From a virus, in IMG/VR virus record IMGVR_UViG_3300044633_001408, positions 1 through 35,428 of that record: a stretch of 35,428 nt of DNA. One strand, 5' to 3'. This document shows positions 22,111 to 29,094 of this stretch, in pieces; position 1 is the stretch's first letter, and the number at the start of each line of letters is the position of its first letter. The notes under the pieces were generated by a model. It ran no database searches. It was given only the letters and a program-made list of their open reading frames with translations, and was not told the origin of the DNA. A program made the position numbers and the translations under genes.

Positions 22111-22419
22111 TCACACCAATGAAGGTGCTCTGTTGGCTATCGCAGCTTTAGCGGTGCGAATAGCGTGTTCGACAAGATGTTGGCGGACAGGTGGTAATCC
22201 ATCCTCTTCCAGCCAGCACAGTTCAGACTCGATCCAGTCGAGTTTCTGGCCAGCCTCGGCAAACGTCACGTACTTAAGAAGCCAGCGAGCGTTCTCGCCC
22301 TTTTCTTTGGCTCGCTCCACACGAGCGGCCATTGCTTGCCTGACAAGTTTTTCGTATTCGTAGGAGCGGACAGCAATGTCCCGCAGCTCGGCTTTGACGC
22401 AATCGGTTTCGGTGCTCAT
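22111..22419 (-). CDS. unknown helical early-operon protein
   Basis: A 102-residue, charged, mainly helical protein (YEYEKLVRQAMAARVERAKEK; IESELCWLEEDG). Could form a coiled coil. AGGAG lies upstream of the ATG, which overlaps the previous stop. No family recognised. Confidence 0.6.
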   Translation of the reverse strand: MSTETDCVKAELRDIAVRSYEYEKLVRQAMAARVERAKEKGENARWLLKYVTFAEAGQKLDWIESELCWLEEDGLPPVRQHLVEHAIRTAKAAIANRAPSLV

Positions 22420-22643
22420 GACTTGTCTCCTAAAAGTGCTTCCGCTGATCTCAGCTCACTACCTAAAACACGATGATCTGTTGAATTACTAGTCTTAAAG
22501 GCAGTCGAGTTGAACGGGATGTAAGCCGCCCAAATGAGCGATTGAAGTTGAAGTTCCAGCAACTGCACACGGCAGGCGAGACGAGTGATGCTTTCGCCTC
22601 TGGTGTAGGAGTTGTGGTGCAACATGAATTCGGCCTTAGTCAT
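22416..22643 (-). CDS. unknown early-operon protein
   Basis: A 75-residue protein with a leucine-rich helix (ITRLACRVQLLELQLQSLIW). GGGAG precedes the ATG. It overlaps both neighbours by 4 bases. No family recognised. Confidence 0.55.
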   Translation of the reverse strand: MTKAEFMLHHNSYTRGESITRLACRVQLLELQLQSLIWAAYIPFNSTAFKTSNSTDHRVLGSELRSAEALLGDKS

Positions 22644-22954
22644 CGGTCATCTCCCATGGCCAGGCTACGAACCTTTGAGCATGAGATCATGGCTTGTGAA
22701 AGCAGAACTCTGGCTTCTTCAATCGTGGTCTGAGGACGGTCGAGCAAGTTGTTGATGGCTTGCAGGTCCTGATAGTTCAGGTCCAGCCATCGTGCTCGGT
22801 TCTCTTCACGTGACTGACGATCAAGCCTAAACCGTTCAGACAGTTCGTTGGCCATGCGCTCTTCCTCCACCTGGTGGTTGTCATAATCCCTCAGCCCGTC
22901 ACGAAGACGGGTCTGATGGTCAGCAGATAGATCTTGATCAAGTAAGACGTTCAT
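22640..22954 (-). CDS. unknown charged helical protein
   Basis: A 104-residue protein starting MNVLLDQDLSADHQTRL, highly charged and helical in the middle (EEERMANELSERFRLDRQS). I chose ATG 22952-22954 because GGAG lies eight bases upstream in a leader duplicated ahead of the next gene. The longer frame to 23017 runs through that leader. Function unknown. Confidence 0.55.
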   Translation of the reverse strand: MNVLLDQDLSADHQTRLRDGLRDYDNHQVEEERMANELSERFRLDRQSREENRARWLDLNYQDLQAINNLLDRPQTTIEEARVLLSQAMISCSKVRSLAMGDDR

Positions 22955-23210
22955 TTCGGTGACTCCAGCAAAGAGTTGTTGGGTAAATTCAGAACCAGCC
23001 ACGGACAAGACGGACAACGATTCTGGCGTTGTCTTTGGTTAATGCCTTCAACCGGCGAGCCGTATCCACTCCCATGTAATCCCGGTCATTCAAGCTGAAC
23101 CGGTTATGGGTCAGGTGCGACATCAAAGCAGCACGCTGATCAGAGTTGAGAAGTTGACGACCTTTGGGGGCTTGTGTTGCGATCATTTCGGTGACTCCAG
23201 CAAAGAGTTG
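22952..23210. repeat. 27-base direct repeat carrying a ribosome-binding leader
   Basis: The same 27 bases occur at 22952-22978 and 23184-23210. On the minus strand they read as the end of a leader with GGAG followed by ATG. Each copy places an identical translation start before a different small gene (22640-22954 and 22989-23186), a copied start cassette. Confidence 0.8.
22989..23186 (-). CDS. unknown small protein
   Basis: A 65-residue basic protein starting MIATQAPKGRQLLNSDQRA, with a short strand/helix pattern (NRFSLNDRDYMGVDTARRL) that may be helix-turn-helix-like, though not clearly. The start uses the duplicated leader. It is the first gene downstream of the repeat-rich region 23187-23514. 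Confidence 0.55.
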   Translation of the reverse strand: MIATQAPKGRQLLNSDQRAALMSHLTHNRFSLNDRDYMGVDTARRLKALTKDNARIVVRLVRGWF

Positions 23211-23514
23211 GTTAGTTTGCCACCATCTGGGTGACACGTATATTTATACCTTGCCACCTTTCTACCTTCAATACCAAAAACATAAAAATAGTAAAAAAAT
23301 TTAGAATGTATAAATATAAAGGTGTCTTTATAAAGTTAGTTCCAAAGTTAGTTTCACACCCCTTGGTTCCAAAACGTGGTGAAACTACTTCCAAAGTGGT
23401 TCCACATTTCACGAAACATCTATTTTTAATTAGTTCCAACTTAGTTCCAACTTGGTTCCAGCCTAGTTAGTTCCAACACAGGGGGGTATATATACCCCTG
23501 TTTGGAACTTGGAA
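23187..23514. repeat. AT-rich iteron region, candidate replication origin
   Basis: This stretch without a gene is AT-rich at 23280-23340, then carries GTTCCA or GTTCCAA in the same direction at 23339, 23366, 23399, 23433, 23444, 23455 and 23470. Reverse copies TTGGAAC lie at 23502 and 23509, with more inside the primase 3' end (23527). At the centre is the perfect 16-base palindrome GGGGTATATATACCCC (23483-23498), flanked symmetrically by AGTTCCAA and TTGGAACT. Repeats plus an AT-rich stretch beside a primase/helicase gene are typical of a phage origin. A multi-site operator is the alternative. Confidence 0.6.
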
Positions 23515-25494
23515 CTAACTCTCTGTTTGGAACTGGAACTTTGGATCAAGTTGATAAAAACTACATGATTTTCCAGAAGGATATTTTTCATCCCAAGTCA
23601 CAAGCTCCATCGTCGATACCATCGTTTTCAAGGCTCGGTTGACTGTGCTTTTGGTGTGACCGTTCTCCTGTAGTTCAGCTTGTATCTCTCCCCAAGCGGC
23701 TTTCCCAAAAGTCGTAAGATACTTTCTGATTGCTTCTTCCGCCGCCGCCCGTGGCTTTACCTGCTTATCATCACTGCTGTCTGATGCAGCCGTTGAATAC
23801 TCCCATCCACATTCACCCTGACGGCCTTGGATCACTGGCAAGGCGAATCTATTCCACCTAGCCTTTACGGACTTGATAGTAATGCTCTGTTCGTCGTGGT
23901 CTTCTGCTTCCATTCGGATAACATGGTCACAAGTCCGACCCATCGCCCGTCCCCATGTTTCGCCCTGGCTGTTCAAGTGGCCGACCAGAACAACAGCCAC
24001 GTTCATGTCACGAGCCAGTTCACGAAGTGGTGATGCAATTTTGGCGACCTCCTGCGGATCCACCAGAGGTCTTGAGGAAGCGGCCATCAGGGTGTCGATC
24101 ACCACCAGGCCAATCTTGTATCGCTCACACCAGAGGCGAATGATTGCGATGGTTTTGGGATCATCCAGATTTGTGAAGCCATACGGATCATTCTTTGGAC
24201 CCGTGAATATCACGTTCTCTGGGTCGATCCCAAAGGACTCGCTACACATCGCGACCTGGTCCCAGTGACTGTCAGCAGCGACAAAGAGAATCTTTGAATC
24301 AATATCCATGGAGATGCTGGTGCCGTCAGGCCACTTAAGATCATTGGACCACCTGCGACAAAGATCCATAAGCCATCTTGTTTTACCAGTCCCCTCTTTA
24401 CCTTCGACCAGGTGCAATCCACGTTTGACAAACCAGCCTACGTTGGTTTCTGGGTTGCCCCAAAGCCAAGTCCGTTCCTTCATGAGATCAAGAATGTCTC
24501 TTGCGTTGGAAGCGTCCGGCATGCCTTCAAAGAATTCAATGGGCACAGGCTCAACTGATAGTTGTGGCGGAGCTGCTCCGTTGGCCTTGGCAATCTGGAT
24601 GAGACTTCCGAACCGGATCTGCTTATCACCGTCAGTCCGTTTGAACGATCTCACCTTGACTCCACATTCGCCATCAACGTGCTTGTCATGACGTGCGGAC
24701 CATTCCTCCCAAAGTTCAGCACCCTCTTCGCCAAACTTGTGACTTAGCGCCATGCCGACAGCCAACCACTTGTCATAGTCGGCAAGTTCAGTATCCAGAT
24801 ATCCTTGAGCAAGTACCGTTTTCGCCCATTCGTAATCACTAGAGACATTGCCGATGACTTTCGACGGTTCATCCTTTGCCTTCTCTGGTCGAGTGAGTGC
24901 ACGCAAGATGGCTTGCTCTGCCGATTCAGGCAACGGGATTGGCTCCATAGGGATGGATATCCGTTTGCCTTCGCTTGGAGCACAGGCAACTTGACTCCCT
25001 TTGTCCGCCAATCCGACAAAGATTTCGATTGCGTCTCCTGACGGCAAATAAATCTTCAGCTTGCCTTCACGGTTCCAAGCCTTCATGATTGAGTCTGTGA
25101 CCACAAACCAGACGTGAGCGCCCCCCTCAGTTCTGGACACCATCGAACGTGGCCAGTCGTCTGACCCAAACAAAAGCTGTGCCGCCTCTTTCCATGCGGT
25201 CGGCAAACGCCTTGTATCCTTATCTAGAGTGTCAACGTCAATTACCACATGCCCTACAGGCTTGCATCCAATGCCAACGTTGACTCCGTTTTGAAGGTAC
25301 CTGACCAGCCGATCCTTCCATTCGTCAGTCGTGATGTTCTGCCAGGCTTCACCAGCACCAGCCATTGGACGCTTGATCTTGCCCTTCTTATCCTCGCCGA
25401 TAACGACAGGAAGTACGCCAATAGACACAAGCGCCTCGAACGCTGCAAACAAGTCGTTGCGAGCGCAGGCGTCAAAATATTCTGGCCACGACAT
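23515..25494 (-). CDS. primase-polymerase / RepA-like helicase fusion
   Basis: A 659-residue protein in four parts. An N-terminal primase-polymerase domain has VVIDVDTLDKD (D86, D88) and RTEGGAHVWF (H127). A PriCT-2-like domain spans about 218-305 (YDKWLAVGMALSHKF, FGSLIQIAKANG). A RecA-like ATPase has Walker A GKEGTGKT (365-372) and Walker B GLVVIDTLM (about 462-470). A C-terminal winged helix spans about 590-645. It would prime and unwind DNA at the phage origin. AAAGG lies eight bases before the ATG. The upstream 58-residue gene ends 4 bases before the start, and the candidate origin lies just downstream. Confidence 0.9.
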   Translation of the reverse strand: MSWPEYFDACARNDLFAAFEALVSIGVLPVVIGEDKKGKIKRPMAGAGEAWQNITTDEWKDRLVRYLQNGVNVGIGCKPVGHVVIDVDTLDKDTRRLPTAWKEAAQLLFGSDDWPRSMVSRTEGGAHVWFVVTDSIMKAWNREGKLKIYLPSGDAIEIFVGLADKGSQVACAPSEGKRISIPMEPIPLPESAEQAILRALTRPEKAKDEPSKVIGNVSSDYEWAKTVLAQGYLDTELADYDKWLAVGMALSHKFGEEGAELWEEWSARHDKHVDGECGVKVRSFKRTDGDKQIRFGSLIQIAKANGAAPPQLSVEPVPIEFFEGMPDASNARDILDLMKERTWLWGNPETNVGWFVKRGLHLVEGKEGTGKTRWLMDLCRRWSNDLKWPDGTSISMDIDSKILFVAADSHWDQVAMCSESFGIDPENVIFTGPKNDPYGFTNLDDPKTIAIIRLWCERYKIGLVVIDTLMAASSRPLVDPQEVAKIASPLRELARDMNVAVVLVGHLNSQGETWGRAMGRTCDHVIRMEAEDHDEQSITIKSVKARWNRFALPVIQGRQGECGWEYSTAASDSSDDKQVKPRAAAEEAIRKYLTTFGKAAWGEIQAELQENGHTKSTVNRALKTMVSTMELVTWDEKYPSGKSCSFYQLDPKFQFQTES

Positions 25495-25498
25495 GGAT

Positions 25499-25675
25499 TC
25501 AGCCTTTCTCTAATTTTGAGAGAGCCTGAATCGCTTCTCGCTCTTCTTTTTCGTAAGGATCAATAAAACGTGGGCCAGGCTCATCGAGCTGGCCACGGAC
25601 GGTGCCAAGTGGCAGTTCCCAAGTGAGCCCAGTTTTAACAGACTGGCTATACAGAAGTGATGTTGTTTGAATCAC
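25499..25675 (-). CDS. small acidic-tailed protein, unknown
   Basis: A 58-residue frame with a GTG start at 25673-25675 and a stop at 25499-25501. AAAGG lies eight bases before the GTG. The product begins VIQTTSLLYSQSVKTGLTW and ends in a charged helix (KEEREAIQALSKLEKG). It fills the gap between the ribbon-helix-helix gene and the primase gene within the same transcript, with gaps of 3 and 4 bases. Function unknown. Confidence 0.6.
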   Translation of the reverse strand: MIQTTSLLYSQSVKTGLTWELPLGTVRGQLDEPGPRFIDPYEKEEREAIQALSKLEKG

Positions 25676-25678
25676 AGG

Positions 25679-25855
25679 TTAAACCTTTAGTTCTTCCTGT
25701 TTAGCTTTAGGCTTATCGCTTAGCGTAACTCCTAAAGCGTTTGCCAGTATTGACTCAATGATGTGACTACGAAACTGTTCTGTGTCATATGCCTGTTTGC
25801 GAATCGCAGAATAAACAGTTGCATCGACATAGAGGATGAGCTTTTTCTTTGGCAC
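25679..25855 (-). CDS. ribbon-helix-helix-like small DNA-binding protein
   Basis: About 58 residues, with a GTG start at 25853-25855 preceded by GGAG seven bases upstream. The sequence PKKKLILYVDATVYSAIRKQAYDTEQFRSHII has a basic N terminus, a short strand (LILYVD) and two helices, as in CopG/Arc-type repressors. As first gene of the operon it probably binds the dyad in its own promoter (25901-25918) and regulates the whole early operon. The frame opens upstream to 25906 across the -10 box, so that start is unlikely. Confidence 0.65.
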   Translation of the reverse strand: MPKKKLILYVDATVYSAIRKQAYDTEQFRSHIIESILANALGVTLSDKPKAKQEELKV

Positions 25856-25896
25856 AGTTCTTCTCCGTGTTTGAGCTTTAGTTAACCGACTAAAGA

Positions 25897-25925
25897 AATA
25901 TACCAAGGTATCTTGGTACTTTCAA
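25897..25925 (-). promoter_or_regulatory. early operon promoter with dyad operator
   Basis: On the minus strand, TTGAAA (25920-25925), a 17-base spacer and TATATT (25897-25902) form a strong sigma70-type promoter. The spacer is almost filled by the inverted repeat TACCAAG-(GTAT)-CTTGGTA (25901-25918 on plus). A protein bound there would block polymerase. The likely binder is the ribbon-helix-helix-like protein encoded first in the operon, or its divergent neighbour. Confidence 0.7.
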
Positions 25926-26005
25926 CCTAAAAGGTGGCTTTTTTGCTACGAGACAAAAGATTGTTGTGGACTCGGCACTTGGCACAAACCACCTTTACTG
26001 TACAA

Positions 26006-26034
26006 TTGACTTTGGGGAAAAGACACAATAGTAT
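26006..26034 (+). promoter_or_regulatory. rightward promoter for the divergent regulator
   Basis: TTGACT (26006-26011), a 17-base spacer and TAGTAT (26029-26034): a good sigma70-type promoter facing away from the early operon. AAGGAG and an ATG follow. Inverted copies AAGGTGG (25931-25937) and CCACCTT (25989-25995) lie between the two divergent promoters and may be further operator sites. Confidence 0.65.
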
Positions 26035-26084
26035 AAAGGAGCGTAGTAACCATGATACCTATCAACTCAAACAAGGAGAGCCAC

Positions 26085-26372
26085 ATGGCCGTAACGAAGC
26101 GGCTCACATCTCTCCCAGACCGAAAAATCTCGTTTGCCGCCCCTGATGCTGTGCATGGGGCGATCAAACAGATCGTCGGTTGGGCCGAGATGAATCGCTT
26201 GGAACTGAACGGTAAGTCATTCACGGAGAAGGACTTTATAAATTCCCTCGTCGCGGGTTTTTATGCGTCTGGTCAAGACACGTGGATAGACAAACTAGAA
26301 AATAATGCTTTGGCTTTTGAGAAGCTGGTGAAACCATCACCAAAACCGAAAACCTTAAGCTCTGCAAACTAA
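26085..26372 (+). CDS. small regulator-like protein, possibly ribbon-helix-helix
   Basis: A 95-residue protein starting MAVTKRLTSLPDRKISFAAPDAV. The strand RKISFAA followed by two helices (VHGAIKQIVGWAEMN and EKDFINSLVAGFYA) fits a ribbon-helix-helix fold, less clearly than in its neighbour. I chose ATG 26085 because AAGGAG lies six bases upstream. An in-frame ATG at 26052 with AAGGAG ten bases before it is an alternative. It is transcribed away from the early operon from its own promoter, the place of a lysogeny or early repressor, so it is the best candidate regulator of the switch. Confidence 0.6.
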   Translation: MAVTKRLTSLPDRKISFAAPDAVHGAIKQIVGWAEMNRLELNGKSFTEKDFINSLVAGFYASGQDTWIDKLENNALAFEKLVKPSPKPKTLSSAN

Positions 26373-26373
26373 G

Positions 26374-26390
26374 CACCGCTTCGGCAGGTG
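26374..26390 (+). terminator. UUCG hairpin after the regulator gene
   Basis: CACCGC, loop TTCG, then GC-A-GGTG form a very stable hairpin with one bulged A, two bases after the regulator stop. No T run follows; it may protect the 3' end of the message. Confidence 0.35.
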
Positions 26391-26447
26391 ATCCGATAAA
26401 ATGGTAGAAATCAGTCCTGAATGCCTTAAAATAGGCCACTCGCGATT

Positions 26448-26489
26448 CTCTTAATCAGCGGGTTGATGGTTCGAGTCCATCAGGGGGCA
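26448..26489 (+). other. attP core: 3' half of tRNA-Lys(CTT)
   Basis: The sequence reads as the right half of a tRNA: anticodon loop CTCTTAA (anticodon CTT), 3' anticodon stem TCAGC, T arm GATGG-TTCGAGT-CCATC, acceptor strand AGGGGGC and discriminator A. The left side has no D arm or 5' acceptor, so it is not a complete tRNA. It lies about 80 bases upstream of the integrase start. This is a standard attP: after integration the copy restores the 3' end of the host's tRNA-Lys. Confidence 0.85.
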
Positions 26490-26568
26490 TTTTTCACAAA
26501 CCTTTTCAAAATAGTGTGTTATATTCCCTCTGCTTCTCCGGCAATTAACCGAAAACAGAAGGAATAAA

Positions 26569-27780
26569 ATGGTAGACTACCATTCTAGCGAATTCTTTGA
26601 ACTCATGGGACGCAAACGCAACTCTATACCGAGTTACATGTTACATAAGAAAACCGGCAGTGCTCGCACTTGCTGGGGTGATGTGACTGTGTACCTTGGC
26701 AAACATGGCACGCCTGAAAGCCTTGCCGCCTACCAGCAAACTCTGGCGCTCTTCTTTGCAACTGGGAAAATCAAACTTGAAAAGGATAGTTTGGTATCTA
26801 CCAAAGAACTCGTGGATGCGTTTTTAAAATGGGTCAAAACTCAGCACGACTTGGAGTCCACAGAACCACGCAACCATGAACTGGCGCTTCGTGGTGTGGT
26901 GGCATTGTTTGGTGGCATCCCTGCAAAGGACTTCCGAGCACCTCAGATGACTGCTGTCAGAGATATGTGGATCCTCAAGGGCAACTCCGGTACACCTCTA
27001 ACACGTGGCGTGATCACCAAGTATCAGCGCTACGTTGTCAGGTGCTTTCGGTGGGGCGTTGCCACTGAGCGTATACCCGCATCGTCCTGGGATGCTCTGA
27101 GGGCGTTGGAGAAACTAAAGAAGCGAAGGTCAGCAGCTCGTGAGCCTGAGCGGGTCAAGCCAGTCTGCTGGGAGCATGTTGTTGCAATTAAACCACATGT
27201 CTCCAGACAGGTTTGGTCGATGGTCCTGCTGATGTGGCACACCGGCATGAGACCAGGTGAAGTGGTGTTGATCACCTGGCAGGATATCGACCGATCGAAA
27301 CCGGTCTGGATCTATTCGCCCAACAAACACAAGACAGAGTATCGCGACATCGAACGACATATTGGCATCGGTAAGCAGGCGCAGGAAGTCCTTCGGGAAT
27401 GGATTGATCGACCACCAGACGTGCCGATCTTTTCACCTGCCCAAGCTGAAGAGGAGAGACGAGCAATTTTGCGAGCGAACCGGAAGACACCAGTTCAGCC
27501 TTCTCAATCGCATCGCACCGTTGCCAAGCCTGCTAAGATTGCTGGCGACGCCTACAAGGCCTCCAGCTTTGGGAAGCGCGTTGGTGATGCTGCGGAAGCG
27601 GCTGGCTTGCCAAGGTGGTCGCCAAACCGGATCCGTCACTCGTTCGCCACGCGAGTTAGATCAGAGATTGGCTTGCATGCCGCCCAGGTCGCGTTGGGGC
27701 ATCAACATGCGGATGTTACTCAAGTCTATGCGGAGAAAGACTTGGAACTTGTGGTTGAAGTTGCGGAGAAACTTGGATGA
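26569..27780 (+). CDS. int: tyrosine recombinase integrase
   Basis: A 403-residue protein with a SAM-like core-binding domain (about 70-170) and a C-terminal catalytic domain. Catalytic residues: R228 in HTGMRPGE, K255 in HKTEYRDI, R356 in NRIRHSFATR, H378 in ALGHQHADVT and nucleophile Y387 in TQVYAEKD. The first position of the HxxR box is N353 in place of H, a tolerated variant in this family. It would join attP to a host tRNA-Lys gene. AAGGA precedes the ATG; a possible -10 box TATATT lies at 26520-26525. Confidence 0.92.
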   Translation: MVDYHSSEFFELMGRKRNSIPSYMLHKKTGSARTCWGDVTVYLGKHGTPESLAAYQQTLALFFATGKIKLEKDSLVSTKELVDAFLKWVKTQHDLESTEPRNHELALRGVVALFGGIPAKDFRAPQMTAVRDMWILKGNSGTPLTRGVITKYQRYVVRCFRWGVATERIPASSWDALRALEKLKKRRSAAREPERVKPVCWEHVVAIKPHVSRQVWSMVLLMWHTGMRPGEVVLITWQDIDRSKPVWIYSPNKHKTEYRDIERHIGIGKQAQEVLREWIDRPPDVPIFSPAQAEEERRAILRANRKTPVQPSQSHRTVAKPAKIAGDAYKASSFGKRVGDAAEAAGLPRWSPNRIRHSFATRVRSEIGLHAAQVALGHQHADVTQVYAEKDLELVVEVAEKLG

Positions 27781-27805
27781 TCGTTAACCTGCGTAACATA
27801 ATTCA

Positions 27806-27822
27806 GGGGGGGGGGGGGGGGG
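27806..27822 (+). repeat. run of 17 G
   Basis: A homopolymer of 17 G follows the integrase gene by 25 bases. It could form a G-quadruplex or change length by slippage, and its exact length is hard for sequencing, so the true number may differ. Confidence 0.8.
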
Positions 27823-27883
27823 TAGTTTAGGTAAGTGTTTGTAAGGGGTAAAAAATTATTTTTAGAATCTTGTATAAATATTC

Positions 27884-27912
27884 TTGACTGTGATATCAAA
27901 GTGCGATATATT
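27884..27912 (+). promoter_or_regulatory. strong rightward promoter
   Basis: TTGACT (27884-27889), a 17-base spacer and TATATT (27907-27912), in an AT-rich stretch. It drives the small genes that start at 27964. The spacer includes GATATC, a short dyad. Confidence 0.7.
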
Positions 27913-27963
27913 CATAAGTGTAAGGCATGAACAAAACCAAGACCACTAACAGGAGTCAGTCAG

Positions 27964-28254
27964 ATGCAAACGCAACAACAAGTCAGCCTTTTGGAATTCT
28001 GGAACGCAAGCGAAGTTGATTCAATCTGGTTTGTCAGTCACGGCCATCCGGCTGGCAAGGAATTGATTCACGATACAGATACAGAAGATGCCGAAGAATA
28101 TTGCGACATCAACGAGGCAATCGAATTCTTAGGTGACCTTGATCAATATACTGGGACAGTGGAAGGCAGTACATGGGCTTGGGATGGAAACAGCGGCGAG
28201 CCATGCGACTGGAACCGAAACACCATTGTAAATCTTAAGGCGTTTGCCAAGTAA
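27964..28254 (+). CDS. unknown small acidic protein
   Basis: A 96-residue acidic protein (HDTDTEDAEEYCDINEAIEFL; ends NTIVNLKAFAK). AGGAG lies eight bases upstream of the ATG. It is first in a rightward run behind a strong promoter. Small acidic products in such places often block host or phage proteins, but I see no family to support that. Confidence 0.65.
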   Translation: MQTQQQVSLLEFWNASEVDSIWFVSHGHPAGKELIHDTDTEDAEEYCDINEAIEFLGDLDQYTGTVEGSTWAWDGNSGEPCDWNRNTIVNLKAFAK

Positions 28255-28283
28255 ATTTGACGATTGCCAAGGAGGGCAACATC

Positions 28284-28535
28284 ATGGCCGGATGGACGAT
28301 ATCACTAAATTTCATGGGCTTCGGTTTGACTGTTGCCCAACAGCCTGAAGAGCAACAATGGATTCAACAGAGCCTGTCAAACGAGGCAGGGGGCGACCTA
28401 AGGTCGAGAAGACGCAAAGGGCCGAGCGTGTTTACAAGGTTGATGAAGCGCCGGGGCGAGCCATCCGGTTCGTCTTCTCGCTCTCAGCGGCAGACCGTGC
28501 AAAAATCAGCAGGGTGGCGAAGAAGAACGGCGTGA
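28284..28535 (+). CDS. questionable small ORF overlapping the next gene
   Basis: An 83-residue frame starting MAGWTISLNFMGFGLTVAQQ, with GGAGG and eight bases before the ATG. The first 30 residues look protein-like, but the rest (arginine/serine-rich) looks like an out-of-frame reading of the overlapping gene. Either only the start is real, or a -1 frameshift or base error joins it to the next frame. Confidence 0.35.
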   Translation: MAGWTISLNFMGFGLTVAQQPEEQQWIQQSLSNEAGGDLRSRRRKGPSVFTRLMKRRGEPSGSSSRSQRQTVQKSAGWRRRTA

Positions 28536-28582
28536 TGGATTCCGAGCAAGTCCGGCGGTGGATACGTGAAGCGCCAGAGTAA
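28358..28582 (+). CDS. small basic protein with AT-hook-like motif
   Basis: A 74-residue protein starting MDSTEPVKRGRGRPKVEKT. RGRGRPK resembles an AT-hook, and the second half (FSLSAADRAKISRVAKKNGV) resembles a ribbon-helix-helix or helix-turn-helix core. It probably binds DNA. Its ribosome site is weak, so expression may depend on the overlapping upstream frame. Confidence 0.55.
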   Translation: MDSTEPVKRGRGRPKVEKTQRAERVYKVDEAPGRAIRFVFSLSAADRAKISRVAKKNGVMDSEQVRRWIREAPE

Positions 28583-28627
28583 TGTGCTCTAGTGCAATTT
28601 TGAACTCTAAAATAGTGTGGAGCTGGA

Positions 28628-28897
28628 ATGGACGATCAGATCAAGAGTTTCCAGATTTGCCCTCGTGATACTTGGGCGATCGGACACGGTCCCCGAGACG
28701 GAACGGCTTGGGGTACTGGCATACCTGCCATAACTCAGGTCCACGCAATCGGCCTGATCGAGGGCTGCTTGATACCGTATGTGAATTTCGGAGGTGGGTT
28801 ACAACCGATCACCTACGAGTTCGATTTTTTCCATTTGTTCTACGGTGAAAGACCGACCCAAGCAGATTTGGTCGCGTTTTTGGATTCGATCGACTAA
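28628..28897 (+). CDS. unknown small protein
   Basis: An 89-residue protein starting MDDQIKSFQICPRDTWAIG, with a glycine-rich, aromatic middle (FGGGLQPITYEFDFFHLFY). GGAG lies five bases upstream of the ATG. No family recognised. It is last in the rightward small-gene run. Confidence 0.6.
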   Translation: MDDQIKSFQICPRDTWAIGHGPRDGTAWGTGIPAITQVHAIGLIEGCLIPYVNFGGGLQPITYEFDFFHLFYGERPTQADLVAFLDSID

Positions 28898-28914
28898 TAC
28901 GCCTCCTGACCTGA

Positions 28915-29090
28915 TATAATCCAATCTCACACAACTGGCGAAGGCCAGAGCGGGATTGTTGGCGGGTATGTTCGCCCACCAGTGATCAGCAAAACAAGGG
29001 GGGCGCCCGGATAGCTCTGGACACGCTTTTTCAGTTGATCATTGATGGCCCGCGGTTTACGAGGTATGTGGGTTGCGGGCTAATTTATTT
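28915..29090 (+). ncRNA. candidate small RNA with promoter and terminator
   Basis: TATAAT preceded by TGA (28915-28920) forms an extended -10. The following 165 bases hold no gene but several stems: CTGGC/GCCAG (28935-28948), GGCG/CGCC (28961-28976) and the self-complementary GGGCGCCC (29001-29008). They end in GCCCGC (29048-29053) paired with GCGGGC (29075-29080) and the T-rich TAATTTATTTGTTT. These parts fit a small RNA, though the -35 box is poor. The final hairpin also serves convergent tail genes. Confidence 0.4.
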
Positions 29091-29094
29091 GTTT
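29048..29094. terminator. bidirectional terminator between convergent genes
   Basis: GCCCGC and GCGGGC form a six-base stem around a 21-base loop, followed on the plus strand by a T-rich stretch. It lies between the rightward small genes and the leftward tail genes, as expected for a shared terminator. Confidence 0.5.
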
